From positions 132,578 to 196,577 of the forward strand of contig JADDTR010000012.1 in the NCBI GenBank assembly GCA_015345905.1: DNA of 64,000 bases, given 5' to 3'. This stretch comes from Aotearoamyces nothofagi (Eukaryota; Ascomycota; Leotiomycetes; Leotiales; Tympanidaceae). The position numbers were made by a program, and so were the translations under genes. Below, one piece after another: positions 11,531 to 21,556 of this stretch (position 1 is its first letter; each line of letters starts with the position of its first letter). The notes below the pieces were generated by a model, which saw only the letters and a list, made by a program, of their open reading frames with translations, was not told where the DNA came from and did no database searches.

Positions 11531-13391
11531 ATGATGAAGCTCAATCATTTGCTTCTTACGGCCATTTGCCTTTCTCCTGTCATTATCTTGTCAGCTACAG
11601 CAAGCGGTGCTGCACTTGCCACATTCTCTCCTTGCCCGTCATGTCCTTCCAACATAATGCCGCCGCCAATTACCATCACCGAGCAGTACCAGACAGTTTC
11701 AACGTGTACTCCGAAAACAACCTGCCAGGGGAACGCTTGCGCTTTGGACTATTCATATTCTACTTATGAATGGCTCTCGACTGTTATCCCCTGTTCTGGA
11801 ATCGATCCCCTCATCAAAGCCTGCACCATTACAGAGACAGATGCGCTGGTGACAGTGAACCATGTCGCAACAACAGTACTGCCCTCGCCGGAAATCGAAG
11901 CCCGAGACCGACGTAGGAGTAGTGGTAGGAAGCCGAGAAACATCGAGTTACGATGGTCGAACGCTACAGTTACCTCGCCACCAGGCCCTGGCACAACATA
12001 TGTTACTGATTATGTTGTCCCCTACTCACAGCTTGGCCCCCTCGCTATCTGGGGCTACCCTGGTAGCTGCGAGGACTGCGGTGCGGCCTCAGATGGATCC
12101 GTCGCGCAGACAGTGGATGTCTATGAGTGCATCAACGACGTATGTACTGAAACTCAGGAGACCTGGCATGCAGGTCCAACTACAAGCTCAACCGTAGAAG
12201 CACATCCTGTCACCACCACATACATAGCCTCATCTGAAGGAGCACAAACCATCACAATCTCCCCCTCCACCCACATCGTCACCAGTGTTCAAAATGCGCC
12301 TACAACATTAACATACCCAGCCACTAGCCAAGTCTGTCCCACGAATGGCGTCTACACCGTAACCGTGATGCCGGAGCAATACTCGACGGTGACAGTATCC
12401 AACGCTCCTACAGCAATTACGTACTCAGCCCAGACGTATGCGATTCCAACCAACGGCGAATACACCATCACGGTGTCGCCGGCAGACCATTACACAACCC
12501 AGGTCACAAACGCACCTACAACCCTCAACATCCACCCCACAACGCAGGCGTGCCCGACGAATGGGGAATACACAGTTACTCTCGCATCGCAGCTCGACGT
12601 CACGACTTATGTCACTGTTGCTCCTACAACCATCTACATCCAGACGACGTATTACATTACGTACCAATACACATATATCTACACCTGGGGAGGCGCACCG
12701 TAAGTCTATTTATCTATCCAATCCACTCGTTCAGATTCCCCGAAAAAGATATGCCTCTAACAAGATTCCAGGACACGCCCACCACCAGGCCCACCACCGG
12801 TAAGCGCCACAACCACTCCTTCAAAGCAAAGCTCGTAAGTCCCCTCCCCCTTCCCCCCTCCGAAATCCCTCTAAACCCCAACACAGACACATCGAAAAAT
12901 CCTCAACCAGCCGCAGCGAGCCCACACACTCTTCCGCAAAACACTCGTCAAAGCACACATCAGAACACACGTCAAAGCATACCCCAGCACCCACCTCTAA
13001 ACACACATCAGAACACACGTCAAAGCATACCTCAGAACACACCTCTAAGCACACGTCTCAACACACGTCTCAGCACACGTCAAAGCACACGTCAAAGCAC
13101 ACCTCGAAACACACCACTCCACCGCCCTCCTCCTCACCTACTACTCCACCTCCGCTCTCGAGCACCACCTCCTCCCCGCCCGACGTCTCCTCCGACCCCG
13201 ACACGGACATTGATTCTTCCGCCGATTCAAACCCCCAAGTCCGGCCCCGCGCCGCCGTCCTCGAAGCAAAGCAGTTCCCCAACCCCTCCGTGCTGCGCCG
13301 CGGAGGTCTCTTTCGGAGCCCGCAGCGCGAGCACAGAGCGCGCCCTGCCGTCCAGAGGGATTTCGCCATCAGGAAGAGGGCGCTCCTGTGA
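11531..13391 (+). CDS. Secreted adhesin-like protein with 36-residue repeats and His-rich tail
   Basis: Model: exons 11531-12699, 12772-12834, 12887-13391 (578 aa). The N-terminus is a clear signal peptide (LLLTAICLSPVIIL then ATASGAALA). A Cys-containing region follows (FSPCPSCPSN, TTCQGNACALDY), then a basic stretch with possible Kex2-type sites (RDRRRSSGRKPR, near 120). Three 36-residue Thr-rich repeats, each starting NAPT and containing PTNGxYT(V/I)T, occupy 12293-12616. The sequence then runs through a Pro-rich linker into 13 His-Thr tetrapeptides and a Ser/Pro/Asp-rich, finally basic tail. No GPI signal or membrane anchor is visible at the end. Beta-rich Thr repeats of this style are typical of fungal cell-wall adhesins. 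Exon 1 is certain. Exons 2 and 3 rest on good GTAAGT/CAG sites, matching phase and Ser/Thr composition, but all frames are open over the repeat, so the 3' end is less sure. Confidence 0.75.
12293..12616 (+). repeat. Three tandem 108-bp coding repeats (36 aa each)
   Basis: Each unit encodes a block beginning NAPT(T/A) and containing (C/I)PTNG(V/E)YT(V/I)T, about 108 bases long at 12293, 12401 and 12509; a fourth partial copy starts VAPTT. The DNA copies have diverged much more than the protein pattern, so they are old and kept by selection on the protein. Confidence 0.85.
12948..13117 (+). repeat. 12-bp coding repeat giving (S-K/E/Q-H-T)n
   Basis: In the spliced frame this reads SKHT SEHT SKHT PAPT SKHT SEHT SKHT SEHT SKHT SQHT SQHT SKHT SKHT SKHT: 13 histidines, nearly all at four-residue spacing. 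The 12-bp unit is a multiple of three, so every frame and the reverse strand stay open across it. Confidence 0.8.
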
Positions 13392-14798
13392 AGAGGTCGC
13401 CTCTCGCCAAGAGTTTGCTTTCACGACGGCGACGGCCCGTGGCCGGGTTTTGGGGCGCAGGCCGACCGTCTTTAATAATCGGAGTTGGCTTTCCTTGTAC
13501 TTCTTCATCCTCCCTCCCCCCCCCCCAACCAACCCCGCCCAACGATGTTTTCTGGATCAGGTCAGGCCGAGGTGGACACCTCGGACCGGGCTGAGATGGG
13601 GTGGCGTAGGGCCACACCACGTCGCGTCGGGAGCAGCGAAAACCGCGATGCTTGATGGAGCCGGAGAGAGAGGGGAAGAGCAGAGGCATTGGCGGGCCCT
13701 CGTCTCTCAGAAACCCCGATCCTCAAAATGCCAGCAGCACACAGCCTCTTCTGTATATCTCCGCCAGGACGATCTGATCTGAGGAGGTGGGCGGGAATGG
13801 GACAGGGGCCGGGGTTTATATTTTCCTTTTTTTTTTTTTTTTTCCCCTTTTTCCCCCTTTTTCCTTTTTTTTTCTTTTTTTCCTTTTTTTCCTTCTTCTT
13901 CATCTTCTTCTTCTTCATCCGCCTCCATCTCTCCCGGAGCATCTCCTCTTCCCGTCGATCGAGCAGAGAGGGGTGGTGGCGGCCAGGGGCGCCACGCGGG
14001 AGGGTTCCGACAAGCCGTTCTTCGAGCGCGGCAGAGCGGGGCAGAGCGGGGGCAGAGGAGTAATGTTCATAGTGCTGGCGGGGTTGGTGGGAAAGTCGTC
14101 TGCGGCTGCGCGCTCTGGGGTCTCCACGCGGCAGCCGGGCTTAATCTCTTAATGCTTAAAAGGAAAAAGAGAAGCGTACCTTTCAACAAGGCCTTCTGGA
14201 GGTGGACTGGAAATACATATATCGGCATTTAATTACATCACTCTTATCATGCTATCAATCTCTGATCATATCGATGAATCTTGTGTGCTTCGACTGCGAG
14301 TTATTCAATGAGATAAAAAGCTCACTCGACTATTCCTTCTTCTCAAAACACGCTTTGTGCCGCTCGACACGCTTGTGACTTGATTATTAGACGCTTTAGT
14401 ACTTTTTATTTTACTACTTGGATCTTCTCAAATGAAAAAAAAAAGCTGTAACTGCAGCAGCACTAAACTTCTGCATCGTTGCCTAATGTAGGGTATGCTT
14501 GATCATCCGGTTCACAGCCGTGGCATGAGAAACCTTCAGATCCGAAATCCTTCCGAGCCGTAGCAGACGAAAGGGCCAACAGGCCGAGACATACGAGGTT
14601 CTAATAACACAGGGTTATCACGCAGTAAAACAAAGGAAATCCTCCACCATTACATTACTGGCTGTGAAACACATTCACAGCGCCCAAAGCCTTAATTTCA
14701 ATACATGCGCGCAGTGGTATCATCGAAGCAAGTTTTGACCCATCATAGCCTGGCAATAAGAAGAGAAAGGCCCAGCGAGTGCGGCAAAGGTGCTGCAC
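13392..14798. other. Intergenic region with long pyrimidine tract
   Basis: Between the convergent adhesin and HAM1-like genes. It has a C-run near 13511-13527, a 100-base T/C tract (13815-13919) and GC-rich flanks. The open frames here come from the tract (Phe-rich or Lys-rich) and are not credible genes. Confidence 0.6.
13815..13919. repeat. Oligopyrimidine tract (T/C) of about 105 bases
   Basis: Almost uninterrupted T and C on the plus strand, passing from T18-type runs to TTC triplets. Such tracts can adopt unusual DNA structure or serve as nucleosome-poor spacers. Length is probably variable between strains. Confidence 0.85.
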
Positions 14799-17798
14799 CT
14801 AGCGACCCCCGCCGGTAGTGCCGCTCAAGACGGGATTGTTCTGGCCGAGAGTGGTGCCACGGGAGACTGTTGCCGTGGCAGGATTCTTGCTGAAGGCCTG
14901 GTCAACCTGATTGCTGAAGGCAGTACCACTGGTAGCATTGGTGGTGCCGTTGCTGTAACCATTACCACTCTTGGTGCTTTTCTCTGTCATGGATCCGGTA
15001 TTTCCAATGTTTTGGGCGCCCTTAACACCGCCCGGGGTGACCTCGTGATCCTTGCGGACGATTTTGGCCGCGCTCGGAATATCATCGGACTTGGTGGCAG
15101 AGCCAATACTGAAGATCGGGGACTGCCACTTGTCGCCTTTGGTGGCAAGCTCCTTGTACTCGGTGGCCTTGCTAGAGATGCCACCGGGAAGCTTGATGTT
15201 GGGGAAAATCGAGTCATGCCGAGTCACAGCAACGTTGACCTTTTTGTCTGCAGCCACTTCCTCGGTCTTCTTCTTGGCCTGGAAGACCTTCTTTTGAGCA
15301 GCCGACGCGTAACGGCTGTAGATATTTGGGGCGCTCTCGGGGTCATTCTTGGCCTGGTCCAGTGCACGATCAGCCTCTAGCTTGATGCTATAGGCTAGCT
15401 GATCAAGTTCGGTGAACTTGTCCTTGATGACCTTCTCCAGTACCTTCTGGAAAGCCGGACGCAGAACCTTGAGCATCAGTGGTTTGGCCAGAGCAAACAG
15501 GATCTTGTGCCGAGACTGCTTCAGCTTGATGTTGAAGTTCTTGACGTCAACGTCCACCTTGTCGACCTTGAAGAAGTTCTGCCGATCCTTGGCGTCGGCA
15601 GTAGAGACCTTGATCTTGAAGCTGAAGCCAGATCCGCCAAGGAAGATGTCCGCAACACCTTGATCGCCGATGCTTGGGAATCCTTGCTTCTTCTTGACAT
15701 AGTAGCTGACATCACGGAGGTCCAGCTGAACAGAGCTGACCGAAATCATGACGGCATTCTTGTTGCGGTTGGAGATGTTCTTGCGAGCCCAGCGGAAGTA
15801 GTTGTCACTAGCAAACTCGACCGCGTTGGGCAGCAAGTTGTCGCTCTCAATGACCAAGTTCTCAATGACGGCATCGATGGACGGGTCGGAGTACTCGAGA
15901 CGTGGGATTGGGACATAGCGGATGTTCTCGAAGGCTGCAGGCAGGATGACCTCGCTGAGATCCTTGACGAGATGAGGCTTGAACGTTGGCTTCCCGTTCT
16001 CGTCGTTTCCGAGGTCACTGAAAAGCTTCTGGGTGGCATCCGCAAAGCGTCTGTTCAGGGGGTCCTTGTCAAACTGGTCGCCCAGGAACTTCAACTCGTC
16101 CAACACGCGATCGGTGTGGTTGCGGTAGCGGTCACGGAGGAGGTAGTTGCCCTGGTCATACAGCTTGTCCCACTCCTCGGTAGAGCTGTCCTCTAGGATA
16201 AATCCCTGCTCCTGGAGAGACTTGCGCACGAAGACATCCAGCTTCTTGAACCAGTCCTTGAGCTCAGGGTCGCGATCGGCGTCACGGTACAGCTGATTGA
16301 TGGAATCAAAGAGATCCTCGGTCGAGGTACCATTGGCAAAACGCTCGATGAGCGTCTTCAGGTCGTATTCAGCCTTCTTGAGCGAGTCATCTTCGTGAGC
16401 ATCCTTAACGGTACCAGCAGACTGCTGGGCCATGTCACTGGCATGTCCAGCATAATTTTCGGCCAAGCCGAGTAGGGTATCAATTGCCTCTCGATCTATG
16501 ATATATCTAGCGTTAGCGACTAGGCACGGGGATGCCGAGGGGAGAAGGAAACTTTACAATCCGGGTGGCCTTGGATCTCAACGACCATCTTCTTCAAGCG
16601 CCAGATTGTCTGGTCACGACGCTCCTCCGGCATCTTGTTCGACAGGTAATTCTTGGCCTTCTGCTTGGTGTTATCCCTAAGCTCTCTAGCCTGATCCTTC
16701 TTGTCATCGTCGACATTATCCGAAATGCGGTCCTTGAGTGTACTGATGCCTTTCTGGGCTCCTGATGCAGCATCGACACCTGATTTGGTGCCATCTTTGG
16801 CATCGTAACCAGCAGCCTTGGCAGCATCGGCTGGGTCTCTGGATCCGTTCGGATGGGCCGTCGCACTTGCGTCGCCCGCAGCATCCTTCAAATCCTTCTT
16901 GCCGACGGGCACGTTCTTCTTGAACTGGCTCTTGAGGTTCTCTTTGGAGAGACCGGGGGCGTCGTGCCAGGTGTCGTCGTCGGCGGGCTGATCAATCTGG
17001 GAGAGTTTCTCGTCAGACGGGTTGACCTTCGAGGCGGCCTTTGTGGCGGCATCTCCGGCAATGTCGCGGGCAAGAATCGTGGCGTCCTTCACTGTGGATG
17101 TTGTTAGTCCTGTCTCAAGCTTCGCGCACGTCCGAGGCCCAAGGGCACTGCACTTACAAAGCTTGCGGAACTGGCCATTGGTAATGAGCCTGAGAGCACG
17201 TTAGCGGAGCTCACAAGATTTACCATCTGGAGAGCCGTACAGAGTACCCAGAGTTCGGAGACCCTCCAAAGCATCCTTGCCGTGCTGCTTGGCAGTGTCC
17301 TTGTCGACAGGGGCATTCGGAAGGGAAGCATCGCCGCCGTCGAGGTGCTGTGTCTGCCAGATGAAATCCTGGATCAAGTTGCCCTCGTTCTTTGAGAGTA
17401 GCAAATACTTGGCCTGCTCTACCACGTCACGGAAGTCGTGGACGAGCGCCCGGCCTTCCGTAGACAGCTTCTTGGATGGGTCCGTCATCCAAGATTTCTT
17501 CGAGAAGCTGCTTAGGGCGACATCGATCTGCTCGTTCTGTATCAAGACCGTCAGTCACCAGCGATCGGCAGCCTGCAGGCAAGGATAGTAGCTTACAGAT
17601 GGAGCCTTTCCGTTGGCAAAGGCTAGAATGATTGGAGCGTCAGCCTTGCTTTTGGCAATTGGTGAGGCCACTGATCGAGTGGGAAGCAAGAGACGGCGAG
17701 GGCTTACCAGTGATGATGCCATACAGCTGGAGCTTCTGATTGACATCCTTCTCCTTCTGCTTGACATCGGTAGGACGGTTGACTGATTTCGAGGCCAT
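14799..17798 (-). CDS. HAM1-like fungal protein (HAM1_N / HAM1_C domains)
   Basis: Six exons: 17798-17708, 17622-17597, 17536-17241, 17189-17158, 17091-16558, 16495-14799 (891 aa). Exons 2 and 4 are only 26 and 32 nt; both are required to restore conserved blocks (YGIITAFANGKAPS and LGTLLITNGQFRKLLKDAT). The N-terminal part (FRDVVEQAKYLLLSKN, LIQDFIWQTQ) matches the HAM1_N family; the later part, with FLGGSGFSFKIKV and DVKNFNIKLKQSRHKILFALAKPL, matches HAM1_C (old DUF4449), which I recall being linked to the BPI/TULIP lipid-binding fold. The middle is Lys/Asp-rich and predicted flexible, and the C-terminus is Ser/Gly/Thr-rich. No signal peptide or membrane helix is evident. A peripheral membrane or lipid-related role is an inference. 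The promoter side is the satellite island. Confidence 0.88.
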
Positions 17799-18437
17799 TG
17801 CGACGCGGGTGTCTTGTCTCGACTGGGTGGTATGCTTGTGGGTATCAGGCCAAAGCTGAGATCAGAGGTTGCTGATGTGACAAGATATTTATGTGGGCTT
17901 CTCGAGGGGGTGGGGGGAAGGGAGAGGGAAGGGGGAGGAGGATGGTTGCTGATGACAGATAGAGTATGTCTTAGATGATACTCTTCTGATGCAAGGTAGT
18001 AAGGAAGTAGTAGTATCGTGGCCGAATGGGGTATCAAGATTTGAAAAGGGTAGTGTGGTATGTATGGGGGAGGTGAGAGAGGGGAGAAGGAGAAGAAGGA
18101 GAAGAAGAAGAAGAGGGAGGAGAGGGAGGAAAAAAGGGCTGGGGCTCTCGAAGGGCGGCCTAGGTAGGTCCGGCAGGTGGCAGGCAGGTGGTAAGTTGGC
18201 AGCAAGCAGCAAGCAGGAAGCAGCAAGCAGGAAGTTGGGAGCTGGGAGCTGGAGGCTGGAAGCTGGGAACGGGAACGGGAAGCTGATGCTGTGCCGGCCT
18301 GGGGTTTCTGGCGGGCCCAGGCGTGCCAGGCTGGATGGCTAGCTGGGCAAGGCGGGCTGGGGGACGGGGGGACGGTGGCGCGGGGAAGGGAGGGACGGTG
18401 GCTCAGGCATGGAGTGGCGAGGCGAGTGGATTGCACA

Positions 18438-18520
18438 CGGACTACAGGATTACAGGATTACAGAACTGTAGAATCACAGGATTACACTGTAGAATCACAG
18501 AATCACAGAATCACACTGGA
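18438..18520. repeat. Imperfect 7-9 bp repeats (GGATTACA / GAATCACA)
   Basis: ACAGGATTACAGGATTACAG gives way to TGTAGAATCACAG-type units with several near copies. It is short, degenerate and non-coding. Confidence 0.7.
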
Positions 18521-19100
18521 GCTGCACTGGCCGACAGGGCGTGGCAGGGCAGACAGCACGTAACCCGTAGGGGAGACGCCAGACGGGGCCGACAGGAGCA
18601 GGCAGGGCAGCTCAGCGGACGGCCTCTGCGGCAGCAGCCCCCGGAGGGCCAGCGGAGCGTCGCCAGAAGGGCTCGGGCACAGACGAGAAGCCACAGCAGC
18701 ACTGGGAAATGGGATATGAGCAATGGGAAATGAGTAAATGAGCAAATCGGATGAGTAAATGAGCAATGGGCAATGGGCAATCCACCGTGTGGCAGCGCCA
18801 GCAGCGACTGCCTTGCTACCTTACGTCACTTGACCCGAGGGCCACTGGGAGGGAGAGAGGACGCTGTCTGCTTCTGTTTCTGTTGAACACTGACTGTCCA
18901 CTGTCCGCTGTCCACTGCCCACTGCCCACTGCCCAGCACGGCGCAGTGTGCTGGCATGCTGGGCATGCTTGCGTCCAGAGAGGCTGCGGCAACGGGCTAC
19001 AGCGCGGCAGCGAGTAGCGAGAGGCACTGCCCAGTGCCCGCTGCCCGCTGCGGTGCCAGCCTGCCAGCCTGCCAGCCAGGGCCAGCTTTACCTGCTGGGG

Positions 19101-19143
19101 CTGCCTAGGGACCTGCCTAGGGACCTGCCTAGGGACCTGCCCA
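19101..19143. repeat. 12-bp minisatellite CTGCCTAGGGAC, about 3.5 copies
   Basis: Three exact copies of CTGCCTAGGGAC and a partial fourth. CCTAGG is itself palindromic. Confidence 0.85.
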
Positions 19144-19654
19144 GCTTCTTGCTCCCTTGTGGCAGTAAGGACCGCTGTGCCACTGTGCCACTGTGCCGCT
19201 GTCCGCTGTCCGCTGTCTGCCGTCGTCCACTGTCTCTGTCCACTGTTCCACTGTGCAATCCGTCCACTATCCGTCTGCTGTCGTCCACTGCCCACCCATC
19301 CTTCTCGCCTGCTGCACTGCACGCACTGCCCGCACTGCACGCCCGGCCATTGGCTGCGTCCGTAAATTGGCTCTGCTGCAGGCGGCCTGTAGCCAGCCGC
19401 ACTGCAGCGGTACAGTACCACAGGGCCACAGTACCACAGTACCACATCTCCTCTCCTCGCCCAGCTATGCACTCTGGCACTGCAGAAGAAGAAAACACGC
19501 CAGCCCATGACCGATGGCTGATGACTTCATCGCCACCCAGGCCCTGGCCCCGAGGAACAGACTCGCCCACTCGGCCATCGGAGCTCGGGGGGCCGATGCC
19601 ATCGAGGCAGCCACGGGGCAGCTGCTTGGCACGAGTCGGGCAGCGGCCCGCGTC

Positions 19655-20190
19655 TACGGTACAGTACGGTACAGTAAGGACGGTAAGTACAGTACAGTAC
19701 GGTACAGTACAGTAAGTACAGTACAGTACAGTAAGTACGGTACAGTATAGTAAGTACGGTACAGTAAGTACGGTATAGTAAGTACAGTAAGTACAGTAAG
19801 TACAGTATGGACAGTACGGTACAGTATGGACAGTAAGTACAGTACAGTAAGGACAGTAAGTACAGTACAGTAAGGACAGTACGGTACAGTACAGTACGGT
19901 ACAGTAAGTACGGTAAGTACAGTAAGTACAGTACAGTACAGTAAGTACGGTACAGTACAGTAAGTACGGTACAGTAAGTACAGTACAGTAAGTACAGTAC
20001 AGTAAGTACAGTACAGTAAGTACGGTACAGTAAGTACGGTATAGTAAGTACAGTAAGTACAGTACGGTACAGTAAGTACGGTACGGTACAGTAAGTACGG
20101 TAAGTACAGTAAGTACAGTAAGTACAGTAAGTACAGTATGGTACAGTACGGTACAGTACAGTACGGTACAGTACAGTACGGTACAGTACT
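19655..20190. repeat. GTAC-based satellite, about 530 bp
   Basis: Composed almost entirely of GTACAGTA, GTACGGTA and GTAAGTAC modules in irregular order. GTAC is self-complementary, so either strand can fold on itself. GTAAGTA occurs about 28 times by eye on the plus strand. Long minus-strand open frames across it (repeating Tyr, Cys, Thr, Val, Leu) are composition artefacts. Confidence 0.9.
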
Positions 20191-20207
20191 CCGCCAGGGT
20201 CGCGGTC

Positions 20208-20246
20208 CAGACGGATCGCCCAGACGGATCGCCCAGACGGATCGCC
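20208..20246. repeat. 13-bp tandem repeat, three exact copies
   Basis: CAGACGGATCGCC three times without a mismatch, directly after the GTAC satellite. Exactness suggests recent duplication. Confidence 0.9.
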
Positions 20247-21556
20247 CACCCTGCCGCTGCGTGACGACATGGCATCGAGCATCCCTGGGCCCCGCACGCG
20301 TCTCTGACGCCCTGGTCCAAGCCTTGGCCTCTGTATGACACAAGAAAACAAGAAGCAGGAGACAGGAGACAGGAATAGGAAATACCAGACACGATGCTAA
20401 TCTTACCCGCAAACTCAATCGGCCGTCTGGCCGGGGAAAGCACGCGCCGCCGGCCGCCAAGGCACGGCGACCTGTCTCGTGGGCGGCGATGCGCGGAATG
20501 CGAGTGGTTCTGCGCCGGCTGACGTCGACGAGCCCGACTCCCCGCGTCCCCCTGCGTCGCAGGCCTGGGAGTCCCGGGCGGCCGAGCTGAGCATGGCTGG
20601 CCGTCGAGCATCTGCCGGCCGACACGGCGTCCTGGCTGCGGAATGCTGGGCGTGCCGGCCGCTGGATGCAGACGTCCTCTGCAGGTTCGGGCAGGGCAGA
20701 GCAGAGCAGGACAGGACAGGACAGCACTCCCCATCTCCCCTCCCTGGCCCCCGTGACTGCACTGGCCGAGATCCCAGGCCCGCGGAGACAGCAGCGGCCA
20801 TGACGTGCGCGCAGGAGGTGGCGGCGACGCTACCGACCGCGCAGGGCCTCTTGCGTGGTGTCTGGGGGGGGGAGGGGGGGTTCTGGGAGGCATTTAGGGC
20901 GATTCGGGGCCGACAACATCTACGGCAGGCAGGCAGCGATGTCTACAGTACAGGCAGCTCCCGTCCCTGGGCGAGGCAAGGGGACATGAGCCCGTCCATC
21001 CACGTTCCATGGCCACCTTGGCTGCTCCACGACTGCGCGCGGACAGGGCGTGGCGGCGCAGATGGGGGCAGATGATGCCGGGCTGCTGTAGAATGCGCCC
21101 AGGGTCGAGGCACGGGCTGGGCATCGGGCGTGAGCTTCGATGTTTTCGGTGCCTCTGCTCTCCTGCCTGGCGCGGGTTGAGCTTCGGTCACGTGCCCGCG
21201 AGGCTGCCCTCCGCTCGGCTACTTGGCAGCTGGCTGTGGCCTCAGGCGTGCGATGTCTTATCGCCACGTGACATCGCGATAGGAGCCCCCGATCAAGCGT
21301 GGAGGATTGGCGGAGCCTCGCGAATTCAACGTGACAAACGGAAGCAGAAGGAGCTCGAGCTTCGCACCCGCACGACCTGTCTGCAATACCATGCCAGACG
21401 GCATTACGTGACCCCAGCCTCCTCTCCCGGCACCAGAACCGACTCTCTGATCCCATCTCAGGTCTGCTAAGCAGCCCAGCCCAGCCAGAACTCGTACAGC
21501 TGCCGCCCGTCCTGGAAGGCGTCTCCCCGCGCCGAGACAGGCCCGCACACGCCAGC

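Larger units (their letters stand above)
17799..21556. other. 3.7 kb gene-free minisatellite island
   Basis: GC-rich sequence made largely of short tandem repeats with different units, listed separately where clear. Purine tracts (17905-17942, 18063-18140) come first, then AAGCAG/GGGAGCTGGAA-type repeats (18195-18285), ATTACAG/AATCACAG repeats, AATGGGCA/GAGTAAAT repeats (18700-18785), CACTGCC/CACTGTC heptamers (18885-18945 and about 19180-19300), CCTAGGGA repeats, the GTAC satellite and a 13-bp triple repeat. Long open frames across it are products of composition. It includes the promoters of the two flanking divergent genes. Confidence 0.75.

Noticed and set aside
12550-13782. 410-codon plus frame and Cys/Asp/Val-rich minus frames across the His-Thr repeat
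   Set aside because: They exist because the 12-bp unit keeps all frames open. The frame joined to the adhesin by two good introns is preferred.
13562-14152. Lys-rich minus frames and Phe-rich plus frames
   Set aside because: Direct translations of the oligopyrimidine tract; no domain or start support.
15507-16196. 229-codon plus frame inside the HAM1-like gene
   Set aside because: Antisense shadow of a well-supported exon.
17555-18436. 293-codon minus frame reaching into the HAM1-like 5' end
   Set aside because: Pro/Ser-rich translation of purine tracts in another frame. The real start exon is at 17798 in a different frame.
19088-20893. 601-codon minus frame and overlapping 274- and 357-codon minus frames
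   Set aside because: Built from the GTAC satellite in all three frames; monotonous Tyr/Cys/Thr/Val/Leu, so not a protein.
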